Below, one piece after another: positions 8,725 to 17,849 of a DNA stretch of 62,578 nucleotides (within the stretch, counting starts at the first letter, position 1; each line of letters opens with the position of its first letter). This DNA comes from Cyanobacterium sp. T60_A2020_053 (GTDB lineage Bacteria > Cyanobacteriota > Cyanobacteriia > Cyanobacteriales > Cyanobacteriaceae). The notes under the pieces were generated by a model. It saw only the letters and a list, made by a program, of their open reading frames with translations. It was not told the DNA's origin and searched no databases. The position numbers were made by a program, and so were the translations under genes. The stretch spans positions 1-62,578 of the forward strand of contig JACYMF010000112.1 in assembly GCA_015272165.1 (NCBI GenBank). Reading direction: 5' to 3'.

Positions 8725-10869
8725 ATGAATAGCAAAAAATCTCGCTTAATTCTTCCCCTCTCTACGTTGGTGTTATTGGCATCAGGGGTAATTGGAGCAA
8801 CTTATTTAACTCCTCAGTTTGGTAAAATTTGGGATAAAGTGATCTTGCCTCGTTTTGAAGAAGCGCCCGAATACCGTTTAGATGCGCCCTCCGAAGTATT
8901 AGCATTAGCGCCCGACCCCCCAGCCGAAAGAAGAGCTAAATTAGCAGAAATTGCTTCTCGTCCAGATTCTAGCTTAGATAGGGCGCGCGCCCGTTATTTA
9001 TTAGCCTCTGATTTAATTAACGAAGATTTTGACGGCGGTTTAGCTTGGACTTACTTAGAAAATTTAGAGCTACAGTATCCCATACTAGCGCCCTCCATCC
9101 TCTACAAACAGGGTCGAGCCTTTGAGTTGATGAATGATCGAACCCGAGGGGAAGAATTTTGGCAAAAATTAATTACTGAATATCCCACCTCCCCTATAAC
9201 AGTAAATGCTTATTATAAATTAGGAGAAAATGACGAAAGTTATTGGCGCATTGCCATAGAATCTTTCCCTCAACATCCCCTCAGCCAAACCATGATGTAT
9301 GAATTGTTGACAGATAATCCCGACCAAATGGATTTAATGTTAAAGTTGGTGCAACATGATATTACAGCAAAAAGTGATCCGATACGAGATCGTTTAGTGA
9401 GTGAATATGCCGAGAAATTAACCCCTTCTCAGTGGCAAATTATTGCCGATAGTTATTGGCGCCGAGGGCAATTTTTAAGTGGGGCGCAAAGTTATGTCAA
9501 AGCGCCCTCCACCGCCGAAAATCTCTATCGTATTGCCAGAGGTTATCAGGTGAGTGAGAAAAAAAATGAGGCAATTATCGGCTATGAAAATTTAATTAAA
9601 CAATTTCCCGAAGCCACAGAAACAGGTTTAGGGCTAAGACGTTTAGCCACCCTCGTCAGTGGGGAAAAAGCCCTTAATTATCTCACTCAAGTGGATGAGC
9701 GTTTTCCAGCAGAAGCGCCCTCCGCCCTTAGTCAAAAAATCGTCCTCTTAAATAGTTTAGGCAGAGGTAATGAGGCGACGGGCGCTAGATCAGAATTACT
9801 ACAAAAATATTCCAACTCCGATGAAGCTGGTGATTACCGTTGGCAAATCGCGCGCGATTTTGCTAGTAGAGGGGATACCGCTTCCGCATGGCAATGGGCG
9901 CAACAAATTGCCGTCAATAATCCTGATAGTAGCGTTGCCCCCAAAGCCTCTTTTTGGGTGGGCAAATGGGCGCGAGGATTAGGACAAACGGCAGAAGCAG
10001 AAAAAGCCTTTCAATATGTCTTAGAAAAACATCCTCACTCTTACTATGCTTGGCGTTCAGCCGTTAATTTAGGTCAAGATGTGGGAGATTTTACTACCAT
10101 TAAAAACCGCTCATTTACCATCGAAACTCCGACGGCGCGCGCCATTCTTCCCGGCGGATCGACTATGTTTAAAGAACTTTATTTACTAGGGCAAGATGAA
10201 GACGCCAAAACCCTATTTCAAGCAGAAATAATCGATCCTGAAAATATTTCGGTGACAGAACAATTTTCCCAAGCCGTCTTATTGCAACTGGAAGGAAAAT
10301 ATCTGCAAAGCATTAGTATGATTTGGAATTTGAGCAACCGAGAAAAACCCGATGACTTGCGCCAATGGCACATTTTGCGTAGTAGTCCTGAATATTGGCA
10401 AGCATTATTTCCCCTACCATATAAAGAACAAATTGTCAAGTGGTCAACGGAAAGAAAATTAAACCCATTTTTAGTAACCGCATTGATACGTCAAGAGTCA
10501 AGATTTCAACCGTTAATTAAGTCGCCGGTGGGCGCTACGGGTTTGATGCAGGTAATGCCAGACACGGGGGAATGGATTGCACCACAAATCGGCTTGGCGG
10601 ATTATTCTTTAACAGACCCTGATGATAGTATTAATTTAGGTACATGGTATTTAGATTATACCCATCGCACCTATGACAATAACTCCATGTTAGCCATTGC
10701 TAGTTATAATGCAGGTCCGGGTAATATTTCTAGTTGGTTACAAGAGTATGATATTTCTGATTTTGATCAGTTTGTGGAAAATATTCCTTTTCCTGAAACT
10801 AAAAATTATGTAGAGACAGTATTCGGCAATTATTGGAATTATGTCAATCTTTACAAGGATAATGGATAA
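8725..10869 (+). CDS. Lytic murein transglycosylase, Slt70-like
   Basis: A 714-residue periplasmic enzyme that cleaves the MurNAc-GlcNAc bond of peptidoglycan with formation of a 1,6-anhydro end. An N-terminal membrane anchor or signal (about residues 8-27) is followed by a long alpha-helical, TPR-like superhelix (to about 560) and a C-terminal SLT domain. That domain has the catalytic glutamate in RQESRFQP (near 590), then GLMQVMPDTG, NLGTWYLDY and ASYNAGPG. It is tightly coupled to the upstream ABC ATPase. The gene is rich in GGGCGCT sites. Confidence 0.9.
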   Translation: MNSKKSRLILPLSTLVLLASGVIGATYLTPQFGKIWDKVILPRFEEAPEYRLDAPSEVLALAPDPPAERRAKLAEIASRPDSSLDRARARYLLASDLINEDFDGGLAWTYLENLELQYPILAPSILYKQGRAFELMNDRTRGEEFWQKLITEYPTSPITVNAYYKLGENDESYWRIAIESFPQHPLSQTMMYELLTDNPDQMDLMLKLVQHDITAKSDPIRDRLVSEYAEKLTPSQWQIIADSYWRRGQFLSGAQSYVKAPSTAENLYRIARGYQVSEKKNEAIIGYENLIKQFPEATETGLGLRRLATLVSGEKALNYLTQVDERFPAEAPSALSQKIVLLNSLGRGNEATGARSELLQKYSNSDEAGDYRWQIARDFASRGDTASAWQWAQQIAVNNPDSSVAPKASFWVGKWARGLGQTAEAEKAFQYVLEKHPHSYYAWRSAVNLGQDVGDFTTIKNRSFTIETPTARAILPGGSTMFKELYLLGQDEDAKTLFQAEIIDPENISVTEQFSQAVLLQLEGKYLQSISMIWNLSNREKPDDLRQWHILRSSPEYWQALFPLPYKEQIVKWSTERKLNPFLVTALIRQESRFQPLIKSPVGATGLMQVMPDTGEWIAPQIGLADYSLTDPDDSINLGTWYLDYTHRTYDNNSMLAIASYNAGPGNISSWLQEYDISDFDQFVENIPFPETKNYVETVFGNYWNYVNLYKDNG

Positions 10870-10975
10870 TTTACGCATCGATGATAAGTATCAAAACTTC
10901 ATAATTCATAATTCCTACTTAATTGGGAGTTTTCGTTTTAAAATAAAGCTGAGTTCGAGATAAAATTTTCTGTAC

Positions 10976-11140
10976 TGTAAGGGTGTCAGGTGTTAGGTAT
11001 TAGGTGAAAGAATTGACAAAAAATATATCTTAATTGATTTTTTAGGTTCAATTTTTTCCTCGAATTATATCATCGTCTGAAAATTACACCTGAAACCCGC
11101 AACCTGAAACCTGCCCTTATCAGGTACTATTGCATCGAAC
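10976..11140. repeat. Family C dispersed repeat
   Basis: The element starts GTAAGGGTGTCAGGTGTTAG and ends AACCTGCCCTTATCAGG. The inverted ends AAGGGTGTCAGGT and ACCTGCCCTT suggest a terminal inverted repeat. It is over 90 percent like 4912-5075 by eye in the core. Confidence 0.75.
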
Positions 11141-11181
11141 TGAGGTTAAAATAAACTGAGAAATAATTAAATATTAAAATT

Positions 11182-11622
11182 ATGAGCGAAGAAACCCAAA
11201 ATAATAACCCAGCGCCCTCCGCCAAAACACCAGCAAAAAAAGCTAAACCACCGGCATTAGAAGATAAACCATTTACTGAATTTATCGAACAAGATTTTAC
11301 CCCATCCCTAAAAACTGCCTTTGCAAACCAAGGTATTGCTGACATCGACATCGCCCTCAAAAAAGGCAAGATTCCCGTCTTGGGCTTAGAAAATAACCCG
11401 GAATGTTGGCAGGTGGTGGGCGCTTGGGGCGCGCGCAGTTTTGCCATTTATTTTTTAGATGAAGATATTAGTGGGCAAAAGGCTTTTAGTTGTACAGTAA
11501 ATAGTCAAAAACCTAGTACATTAGAATCATTTATGATTGACGAAAGACGAGTTAACCTTGACTTAATGGTGTTATATACCTTACAGCGCCTCAACGGGCA
11601 GAAGTGGTTAACCATGAATTAG
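11182..11622 (+). CDS. DUF2996 family protein
   Basis: A 146-residue protein of the DUF2996 family, found in cyanobacteria and plastid-bearing plants. The first 30 residues are a low-complexity Ala/Pro/Lys linker; the conserved part starts at KPFTEFIEQDFTPSLKTAF and includes CWQVVGAWGARSFAIYFLDE and the C-terminal LQRLNGQKWL. No transmembrane helix or catalytic motif is visible. Function unknown; a link to photosynthetic complexes is suggested only by its distribution. Confidence 0.75.
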   Translation: MSEETQNNNPAPSAKTPAKKAKPPALEDKPFTEFIEQDFTPSLKTAFANQGIADIDIALKKGKIPVLGLENNPECWQVVGAWGARSFAIYFLDEDISGQKAFSCTVNSQKPSTLESFMIDERRVNLDLMVLYTLQRLNGQKWLTMN

Positions 11623-11630
11623 AAATGAGC

Positions 11631-11677
11631 AAGGGGTTTAAACCCCTTCTTCTCGTAATATCGGGCTTCTAGCCCGA
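11631..11677. terminator. Two palindromes after the DUF2996 gene
   Basis: AAGGGGTTTAAACCCCTT (11631-11648) and the hairpin TCGGGCT-TCT-AGCCCGA (11661-11677) lie directly behind the stop codon. The first palindrome recurs at 38625 and, interrupted by a family A element, at 44201. A terminator role is likely but there is no strong T-run. Confidence 0.5.
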
Positions 11678-11689
11678 ATCTAGCTAGAG

Positions 11690-11900
11690 TCTGCTGAAAA
11701 AGTGGGATAGTGAAGACAAATTGATAATGATTGACTTCTCCAGACACACAGGCAAGATGCCTGCTTCACCGTGCAAAAATTCTAATTGTTGGAGATGTCT
11801 AATAATTAATATTCTCCCTTTCTCCCTCTGCTTCCCTTTCTTCCTCTGCTTCCCCTTCTCACTAACCCATCAAAAAAAGCGCCCTCCAACTAAACTAAGA
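11690..11900. repeat. Patchwork of family E end, GCAGGCAT-type hairpin and CT-rich tract
   Basis: TAGAGTCTGCTGAAAAAGTG near 11690 resembles a family E left end. A CAGGCA-AGA-TGCCTG hairpin follows near 11750, and a CTCCCTTTCTCCCTCTGCTT low-complexity tract lies at 11815-11870. No gene is visible. Confidence 0.5.
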
Positions 11901-12049
11901 ATAAATGTGCTATAGTAATAATTGATGAAATAAAGTATCGGTTTCAAGATTTTGTTTAAGACATTCACGAATTTTTCGAGTTTTCCATTGGCAGTCTTTT
12001 CTCCGAGTTACGAATCATTGCAAAATAAATAAAACAAGGAGACTAGATT

Positions 12050-12352
12050 ATGTCAATTTATGTAGGCAACTTATCCTATGACGTTACAGAAGCACATTTA
12101 ACTTCTGCCTTCGCTGATTTTGGATCAGTGAAAAGAGTATACTTACCCACTGACAGAGAAACTGGACGCATGCGTGGTTTTGGTTTTGTGGAAATGGATA
12201 CTGATGCAGAAGAAAATGCAGCCATCGAAGCCTTAGATGGTGCAGAATGGATGGGACGTGACATGAAGGTAAATAAAGCTAAACCCCGTGAAAACAACAA
12301 CTCTTTTGGCGGTGGCAACAGCAGAGGAAACCGTTTTTCTCGCACTCGCTAA
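12050..12352 (+). CDS. RRM-type RNA-binding protein (Rbp family)
   Basis: A 100-residue single-RRM protein, the typical cyanobacterial glycine-rich RNA-binding type. RNP2 is IYVGNL (residues 3-8), RNP1 is RGFGFVEM, and the tail is short and rich in Gly, Asn and Arg (GGGNSRGNRFSRTR). These proteins bind mRNA, and in other cyanobacteria many respond to cold or help localise thylakoid mRNAs. A strong Shine-Dalgarno AAGGAG sits upstream, behind a leader of about 100 nt that could carry cold regulation (inference). A second paralogue lies at 38930-39220. Confidence 0.9.
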   Translation: MSIYVGNLSYDVTEAHLTSAFADFGSVKRVYLPTDRETGRMRGFGFVEMDTDAEENAAIEALDGAEWMGRDMKVNKAKPRENNNSFGGGNSRGNRFSRTR

Positions 12353-12378
12353 TTAGCTTTTCACATTAATCAGAATCA

Positions 12379-12409
12379 GGGATGTAGCATGATGCTATGT
12401 CCCTTTTTT
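12379..12409 (+). terminator. Rho-independent terminator of the RRM gene
   Basis: The stem GGGATGTAGCAT / GATGCTATGTCCC, with one G-U or mismatch position, is followed directly by six T residues, 27 bp after the stop codon. Confidence 0.8.
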
Positions 12410-12589
12410 CATAGACATTGACTTTATTGGCTTTTTTTTTCGGTGGGGGCGATAAAGAACCTGAAAAGATTGAAAATAAAAGAGTGTAAAGGTGACACCT
12501 CTGGGAAAATAGAATCTGTTGCATAAAAATATTCTTGATGTCTAAAAAATGTTTCAACTCTCTAATAAGTTATCGTGCAAAATTAATTG

Positions 12590-12775
12590 ACTGATATTAC
12601 GCAAAAATAGAATTAATTGTTGGTGTCGCGGTGTTAGGTTAAAGAATTGACAAGAAACTTATGTTTATTGATCTTTTTGTTGTACAAAAGTCTATAGAGG
12701 AAAGGGTTTTAACGCTGAAACCTGCAACCTGAAACCTCCCTTAACTTAACATTTGAATCAGTGCGTAACGTCAGT
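12590..12775. repeat. Family D inverted-repeat element with a family C core
   Basis: The ends ACTGATATTACGCA (12590) and TGCGTAACGTCAGT (12762-12775) form an inverted repeat like that of the 96-bp element at 32845-32940. Between them is degenerate family C sequence (GGTGTTAGGTTAAAGAATTG ... AACCTGCAACCTGAAACC). The right end touches the stop codon of the convergent O-methyltransferase gene. Confidence 0.6.
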
Positions 12776-13593
12776 TAATTGACTCGAATAATGGTTAAAC
12801 CATCGCGCAGAGGTAATAATACCTTTTGTACTCGCCCTTCTTCTGCTACCATTTGATTAAAGTGATGAATAGCTTGACCATTTGCTGTACGCTGAGATTC
12901 TGGTAAATACGCTTGTCCTTGATATAAGGTGTTATCCACCACAATGACACTACCGCTATGGACTAAATTTTTGTTTAATAATAAGCGAAAATAATCTTGA
13001 TATTCTTTCTTATTGGCATCAATAAATACTAAATCGAAATTTTTGCCATCCTCTGCGAGTTTCGTCATTGTATCGAGAGCTGGAGCCACTTTGACAGTGA
13101 TTTTATGACCAGATGGAGACTCTTTAAAACAGTCTTGGGCAAATTTAGCGACATAATTATCAATTTCACAGGCGATAACTTGTCCATCATTGGGTAAGGC
13201 TTCAGCAATAGCTAAAGCCGAATAACCGGTAAACATTCCTATTTCAAGCACGTTTCTAGCGCCCGTCATCTTCACAAAAATTTGTAACATTTGCCCTTCA
13301 ATATGTCCTGAAAGCATTTCCTGTTCTAATTTAAAAGCAGTTAAGCCCTCTTGATATAGTTTTGTCCAATCTGTCTGCGCTGTTTTTTCTGCTAGGTTAG
13401 CTAAGGCTTGGGATTGGGGGCTGGATACTTCACTCAAATAGGGGTTTAATCCTGATGCCAATTGATATACCTCTTCTAAATCTACTTTTAATTGAGAGGA
13501 TTCCTCAGTATTCTTGACAGTTTCTAATATTCCCTCTAATTTTTCCACTAAAATGGCGAGGGGCGCTATGGGTTTCGGTTTTTCTATAGTCAT
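12775..13593 (-). CDS. Class I SAM-dependent O-methyltransferase, mycosporine-pathway-like
   Basis: A 272-residue member of the CCoAOMT-like O-methyltransferase family. Motif I is LEIGMFTGYSALAIAEALP, the acidic SAM-ribose motif is IACEID, the metal and catalytic region is VFIDANKKEYQDYF, and the end is LPLRDGLTIIRVN. The N-terminus is about 50 residues longer than the short bacterial enzymes. In length, in GMFTGYSALA and in the C-terminal QRTANGQAIHHFN segment it recalls the O-methyltransferase of the 4-deoxygadusol/mycosporine pathway. No dehydroquinate-synthase-like or ATP-grasp partner is in the window, so the substrate is uncertain. Confidence 0.8.
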   Translation of the reverse strand: MTIEKPKPIAPLAILVEKLEGILETVKNTEESSQLKVDLEEVYQLASGLNPYLSEVSSPQSQALANLAEKTAQTDWTKLYQEGLTAFKLEQEMLSGHIEGQMLQIFVKMTGARNVLEIGMFTGYSALAIAEALPNDGQVIACEIDNYVAKFAQDCFKESPSGHKITVKVAPALDTMTKLAEDGKNFDLVFIDANKKEYQDYFRLLLNKNLVHSGSVIVVDNTLYQGQAYLPESQRTANGQAIHHFNQMVAEEGRVQKVLLPLRDGLTIIRVN

Positions 13594-13886
13594 GGGTTTT
13601 TTTGTGTTATTTAACTTGGAAGGGAGTAAGAATTAATTATCCATTGTCGGATTACTTTGCATTTTCTCAATAGGATTCAGATCAATAAATCCACTTTCGT
13701 TAAGATCAAATTAAGGATTAAGATGGTTTGAGTAAGATTAGCTGGGGTGGTGAGACAGCAATCAAAACAACCCTTAATGTCTTATTTTAAAACTAGAGAG
13801 TGTAAATCATATTCTTCTCAGACGTAAATCAATTCCATCGTAGTTCAAGAAATCTTTAAATCTAATTTTACCCTTTTAACTTTGAC
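13594..13886. other. Intergenic region, nothing recognised
   Basis: This 290-bp AT-rich stretch lies between the O-methyltransferase and DUF3611 genes, both on the minus strand. It should contain the O-methyltransferase promoter. I see no repeat-family copy, hairpin or small gene. Confidence 0.4.
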
Positions 13887-14456
13887 TTAACTATTAATTC
13901 GATTCAGTAAAATTAAGGAAGTAACAATACCTGAAAAATGAGCAGCAATGGTATTAGTATTCGCCTGAATAATTAACATATCAAGAGAATTAACATATTG
14001 CTGAGTATTAGGACCAATTAACTGAGGAGAAAGAGTTAAAAGTTTAGCAAGGGTAATACCCACCAGCGCCTCTGCCCCAAGGATAGCGAATAACATTCCC
14101 ACCAAATTAAGCACTAATCCAATTCTGATTAATTGTAAAGTATCAGATTTTTTTGGGCGCATGGCTGGGTCTCGATTTTGAACCTTGCGCCCGATTCTGC
14201 CGTAGCGAAAAGCAGTAACTAACGCTCCAATCAATAAAATAATGCCCACGAAAGCACAAAAAATACCAAATCTTATGCCCTCTAATCTTGCATCTGTTTC
14301 AAATAAAGCAGGAGTAGAAAATAAGAGAGTTACAGTCGAGATAATACCTAGTACCAGTTGTGTCCAAAATCCCCAAAATCCCCATCTTTGTAGATTAGAA
14401 GAAACTTTTTGTACTACGGGCGGTAATGGTTGACTTAACTCTGTATTGTTGCTCAT
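13887..14456 (-). CDS. DUF3611 membrane protein (Tic21/PIC1-like family)
   Basis: A 189-residue protein with four predicted transmembrane helices (about 29-51, 63-85, 110-132 and 165-185). It matches the DUF3611 family, which includes cyanobacterial homologues of the chloroplast Tic21/PIC1 inner-envelope protein. Supporting segments are RWGFWGFWTQLVLGIISTVT and GAEALVGITLAKLL. Roles proposed for relatives are iron permeation and protein translocation; neither can be read from sequence. It is likely monocistronic. Confidence 0.75.
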   Translation of the reverse strand: MSNNTELSQPLPPVVQKVSSNLQRWGFWGFWTQLVLGIISTVTLLFSTPALFETDARLEGIRFGIFCAFVGIILLIGALVTAFRYGRIGRKVQNRDPAMRPKKSDTLQLIRIGLVLNLVGMLFAILGAEALVGITLAKLLTLSPQLIGPNTQQYVNSLDMLIIQANTNTIAAHFSGIVTSLILLNRINS

Positions 14457-14572
14457 GGATGGTAATGATTTGGATGCTTAAAAGTCCAAATCTATATTAA
14501 CACGACTAAAGATTTTACCCCAACGAGAAAAACAATTCAGATATAACTTTCAATCTCTTAAATTTCACTTTG

Positions 14573-14640
14573 TGTTGTTTAAAAATATCTTTGCGCCTTT
14601 GCGCCTCTGCGAGACACAAAAACGCAATTTAACCATTGAA
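14573..14640. repeat. Degenerate family A repeat fragment
   Basis: ATCTTTGCGCCTTTGCGCCT followed by CTGCGAGACACAAAAACGCA resembles the centre of the family A element in inverse orientation; the termini are lost. It lies downstream of glnA. Confidence 0.5.
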
Positions 14641-14694
14641 TTCAGTTACCTCAACTCAACCTAATTTTTGAAACAAAAGACTAAAACGAGAGCC

Positions 14695-16119
14695 TTAAAC
14701 ATCGTAGTATAAAGCAAACTCATAAGGATGAGGACGAAGACGCATGGGATTAACTTCATTATCTAACTTATACTGTATCCAGTTTTCGATAAACTCTTGA
14801 CTAAATACACCAGTATCTGTTAGAAATTTGCTATCTTTTTCTAAGGCGGCTAAAGCGCCCTCCAAAGAAGCAGGAGTAGAAGGAATTTTACTCAATTCTT
14901 GGGGGGATAAATCGTAAATATCCACATCTAAAGGTTGTCCCGGATCGATTTCATTCTTAATACCATCGATACCAGCGCACAACATGGCAGCAAAAGCAAG
15001 GTAAGGATTACTGGTGGCATCTGGACAACGAAACTCCATGCGTTTTGCTTTGGGGTTGTCCCCAGATAAGGGAATACGAATGGATGCAGAGCGATTACCT
15101 TGAGAATAGGCGAGGTTGACGGGCGCTTCAAAACCAGGTACAAGGCGCTTATAAGAGTTGGTGGTAGGATTGGTAAAGGCGAGGAGCGCTGGAGCGTGTT
15201 TGAGAATACCACCGATATAGTGTAATGCCATGGGGCTTAAATCAGCGTAGCCACCCTTTTCGTAAAAGAGAGGCTTGCCATCTTTCCAAATGGATTGGTG
15301 AGTGTGCATCCCTGAACCATTATCGTTAAAGAGAGGTTTAGGCATGAAGGTGGCAGTTTTGCCGTATTTTTTGGCGACATTTTTGATTACATATTTATAG
15401 GTCATCAAATAATCCGCCGCCTTGATCAAAGTAGCAAAACGGAAACCTAACTCATTTTGTCCACCCGTAGCCACTTCATGGTGATGTTTCTCAATGGGTA
15501 CACCGCATTCAGCCATAGTTAATAGCATTTCCGTGCGCATATCCTGCATGGTATCGGTGGGCGCTACGGGAAAATAACCTTGTTTGTAACCCGGTTTATA
15601 CCCTAAATTACCGCCTTCTTCTTCCCTACCAGTGTTCCAGCGCCCTTCAACGCTATCCACATAGTAGTAACTTTTATTTTCTTGTTGATCAAAACGTACA
15701 TCATCGAAAACAAAAAACTCAGCTTCAGGTCCAAAATAAGCAGTATCACCAATATTACAACTATCAAGATAATCTAAAGCCTTTTGAGCGATACTACGAG
15801 GACAACGGGAATACCACTCCCCCGTGCGTGGTTCTTTGATACTACAAATCATGCTTAAAGTCGGTTCAGCATAGAAAGGATCAATCCAAGCAGTATTCGG
15901 CTCGGGAACCATTGCCATATCGGAATCATTAATGGCTTTCCAACCACGAATACTAGAGCCGTCAAAAGGTACACCCTCAATAAAAGAATTTTCGTCAATT
16001 TGATTATAATAAAATGTGCAATGTTGCCAAGTACCGGGTAAATCGATAAACTTGAGGTCAATCATTTTAATGCCATTGTCCTTGATCATTTGCAAGACAT
16101 CTTGTGGAGTTTTAGCCAT
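14695..16119 (-). CDS. glnA: Glutamine synthetase type I
   Basis: A 474-residue dodecameric enzyme that condenses glutamate and ammonium to glutamine with ATP, the entry point of nitrogen through the GS-GOGAT cycle. Visible: the N-terminal beta-grasp, the loop [19 protein letters not shown], the metal and ammonium site segment [27 protein letters not shown], and [10 protein letters not shown] tyrosine in IYDLSPQE matches the position adenylylated in enterobacteria, but cyanobacteria use inactivating factors instead; no gif gene is in the window. A classical NtcA promoter lies upstream. Confidence 0.97.
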   Translation of the reverse strand: MAKTPQDVLQMIKDNGIKMIDLKFIDLPGTWQHCTFYYNQIDENSFIEGVPFDGSSIRGWKAINDSDMAMVPEPNTAWIDPFYAEPTLSMICSIKEPRTGEWYSRCPRSIAQKALDYLDSCNIGDTAYFGPEAEFFVFDDVRFDQQENKSYYYVDSVEGRWNTGREEEGGNLGYKPGYKQGYFPVAPTDTMQDMRTEMLLTMAECGVPIEKHHHEVATGGQNELGFRFATLIKAADYLMTYKYVIKNVAKKYGKTATFMPKPLFNDNGSGMHTHQSIWKDGKPLFYEKGGYADLSPMALHYIGGILKHAPALLAFTNPTTNSYKRLVPGFEAPVNLAYSQGNRSASIRIPLSGDNPKAKRMEFRCPDATSNPYLAFAAMLCAGIDGIKNEIDPGQPLDVDIYDLSPQELSKIPSTPASLEGALAALEKDSKFLTDTGVFSQEFIENWIQYKLDNEVNPMRLRPHPYEFALYYDV

Positions 16120-16169
16120 TAATCATTTCTCCTAATCGTTTTTTATGAAATTTTCTTTTCAAAAGTTCT

Positions 16170-16211
16170 ATCCTAAAGATACCGTTAACTTTGTTTTGTA
16201 ACTTTTGATAC
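16170..16211 (-). promoter_or_regulatory. NtcA-activated class II promoter of glnA
   Basis: On the minus strand the box GTATCAAAAGTTAC (16211-16198) fits GTAN8TAC perfectly. Exactly 22 nt further is TAGGAT (16175-16170), a TANNNT -10 hexamer. This is the canonical geometry of NtcA-activated promoters, with the box replacing the -35 element. The predicted transcript start is about 45 nt upstream of the glnA ATG. Confidence 0.9.
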
Positions 16212-16225
16212 TTTTACTTCTATTC

Positions 16226-16789
16226 CTAAAAATTTAACCAACCAAAAATATCTCCTAAAGTTAACTGAAAATCTGACATGAAGTTAGGCACGGGCAACAC
16301 ATCACTATCACTATCAAAAGCCTTAACTTTTTCAGGGGAGTAGGCAAATATAGTTTTTTGTTCACCATCGATAATCCAAGCTAATTCACAGCCACTGTCA
16401 AGACAATGTAATATTTTTTTGATAATTAAACTCTGACTTTGTGCAGGAGAAAGAATTTCAATCATCCAATCAGGGGCGCTACTAACTATATTAGCAATAT
16501 CTCCATTTTCATCTTTGGGAATATGCTCATAAGTCAATACTACAATATCTGGCACGATGGATTTACCCCCAAAAGTGCATCTTAATTCAGGAAAAGCAAA
16601 ACCAATTTTTTTGGGCTTGAGAAAGGAATTAAGGGTTGTGGTTAATTCTGCTTGAATAATACTATGTTTTCCTTGGGGCATCGGTTTAGTAGTAATTTTA
16701 TTATCAAAAAATTCTTGTGCTGGTTTAGTTTCTGGAGTTTGCAGAAATTCCTCTAAACTGGCTATTTTTCTTTCAATAAGAGTGACCAT
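16226..16789 (-). CDS. Uma2 family (DUF820) putative endonuclease
   Basis: About 187 residues of the Uma2/DUF820 PD-(D/E)XK-like family, very abundant in cyanobacteria. The core has the acidic motif VPDIVVL, then MIEILSP and the lysine-rich SQSLIIKKI. I place the start at MVTLIERKIASLEEFL, which fits the family; the frame continues 17 codons upstream to another ATG (16840). Nuclease activity is inferred from the fold and has not been clearly tied to a cellular role. A second member lies at 29724. Confidence 0.75.
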   Translation of the reverse strand: MVTLIERKIASLEEFLQTPETKPAQEFFDNKITTKPMPQGKHSIIQAELTTTLNSFLKPKKIGFAFPELRCTFGGKSIVPDIVVLTYEHIPKDENGDIANIVSSAPDWMIEILSPAQSQSLIIKKILHCLDSGCELAWIIDGEQKTIFAYSPEKVKAFDSDSDVLPVPNFMSDFQLTLGDIFGWLNF

Positions 16790-17061
16790 ATATTCTATTG
16801 TTTCAAGTATTGATTCTAAAGTCATTATAGAAAAAATCATTTACTTCGCCACGATTTGATTATTCTCTTTTTTCTCTTGTGACCAAATAATTGCCATAGC
16901 TAACTCAATATCACTGCAGTAATTTATAATCTTCACGATGAAAGCAGTGTTTTTATTGTAAAGAAATATCGCAAAATATTAATCTTCTTGACGAATATTT
17001 CTCATTATTAAAATAGAGTGTTATCTTAATTACTAATAATAAAAAAACTAAATAAACAAGA

Positions 17062-17235
17062 ATGAATAATCAAGAAGGAAAGGACTTATTAACTGCTGGT
17101 TTAACTGCGGCGGTGGGCGCTGGAATTATTACATCTTTTGCTGTTACCCAAGGGCAAAATCCGTTAATTGCTACAGCCATTACTATTATTTCTGCACTTT
17201 GTGCAGTTCTTTGTTATCAAGCTGATTTAATTTAA
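17062..17235 (+). CDS. Small membrane protein, unknown
   Basis: A 57-residue ORF starting MNNQEGKDLLTAGL. It has two hydrophobic stretches (about residues 11-28 and 34-52) separated by TQGQNPL, so it is probably a small two-helix membrane protein. It is followed by a long inverted repeat (17247-17311). No family recognised. Support comes from the hydrophobic pattern, a GGGCGCT site in frame as in neighbouring genes, and the terminator-like structure. Confidence 0.55.
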   Translation: MNNQEGKDLLTAGLTAAVGAGIITSFAVTQGQNPLIATAITIISALCAVLCYQADLI

Positions 17236-17246
17236 CGTGATTTATT

Positions 17247-17311
17247 TTAGGGCTTAATAATATTTTTTATATTGATTATTATTATTTTTTTGAAAAGAAA
17301 ATAAGCCCTAA
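17247..17311. terminator. Inverted repeat between convergent genes
   Basis: TTAGGGCTTA (17247-17256) pairs perfectly with TAAGCCCTAA (17302-17311) across an AT-rich loop of 45 nt. The long loop makes it an uncertain terminator; it lies between two convergent genes and could serve both. Confidence 0.45.
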
Positions 17312-17331
17312 TTAAAATATCTAAGAATTAT

Positions 17332-17646
17332 TTAATCTAAATCAAAATTTGCGACTACCAGCGCACACAAAGCAAAAGCGCCCACCAAAGGCATCGGACA
17401 ACTGAAAATATAAGTAGAAACTCCAGCTACCATCATAATAAGTAGTGCTATGGCTAACCAAATTTTCTCTTCGTGACAAAATCCTTTTTTCGCTTTAATT
17501 TGTAAAAGAGTTTCTCTGGGTATAGGTAAAGGCATCACAGCATTAGGGGGAAATGCCCAATAATCTCTACGATCAAGAAATAAATCTGTCCATCCATTTT
17601 CATAACACCATTCCCTAATCCAATCTTCCGAAAAATGCTTGATCAT
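17332..17646 (-). CDS. Conserved-looking membrane protein, unknown
   Basis: A 104-residue protein. The N-terminal half is soluble and rich in aromatic and charged residues (EDWIREWCYENGWTDLFLDR, then YWAFPPNAVMPLPIP). The C-terminal half has two adjacent helices (about 60-80 and 83-101). It looks like a conserved cyanobacterial hypothetical protein, but I cannot name a family. It is convergent with the small gene at 17062. Confidence 0.6.
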   Translation of the reverse strand: MIKHFSEDWIREWCYENGWTDLFLDRRDYWAFPPNAVMPLPIPRETLLQIKAKKGFCHEEKIWLAIALLIMMVAGVSTYIFSCPMPLVGAFALCALVVANFDLD

Positions 17647-17849
17647 TGTTACCTTATTTCTAATTATTGCTTTTTTTAAGTTATCAAAACTTTTTTGCTC
17701 TCAACCATTATCTTTATTAAAGTTAATAATAAAGATAAAAATAAGTAATAATACTCAAGCATAATCTGTTACAATCAAAAATTAAAGACTGTCATAATAG
17801 GTTAGTTTAAGCTAACATTTATTATTGAATATGAGGTGGTAGTGAAGAT

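Noticed and set aside
12775-14456. A mycosporine biosynthesis cluster
   Set aside because: Only the O-methyltransferase resembles that pathway; neighbours are DUF3611 and glnA.
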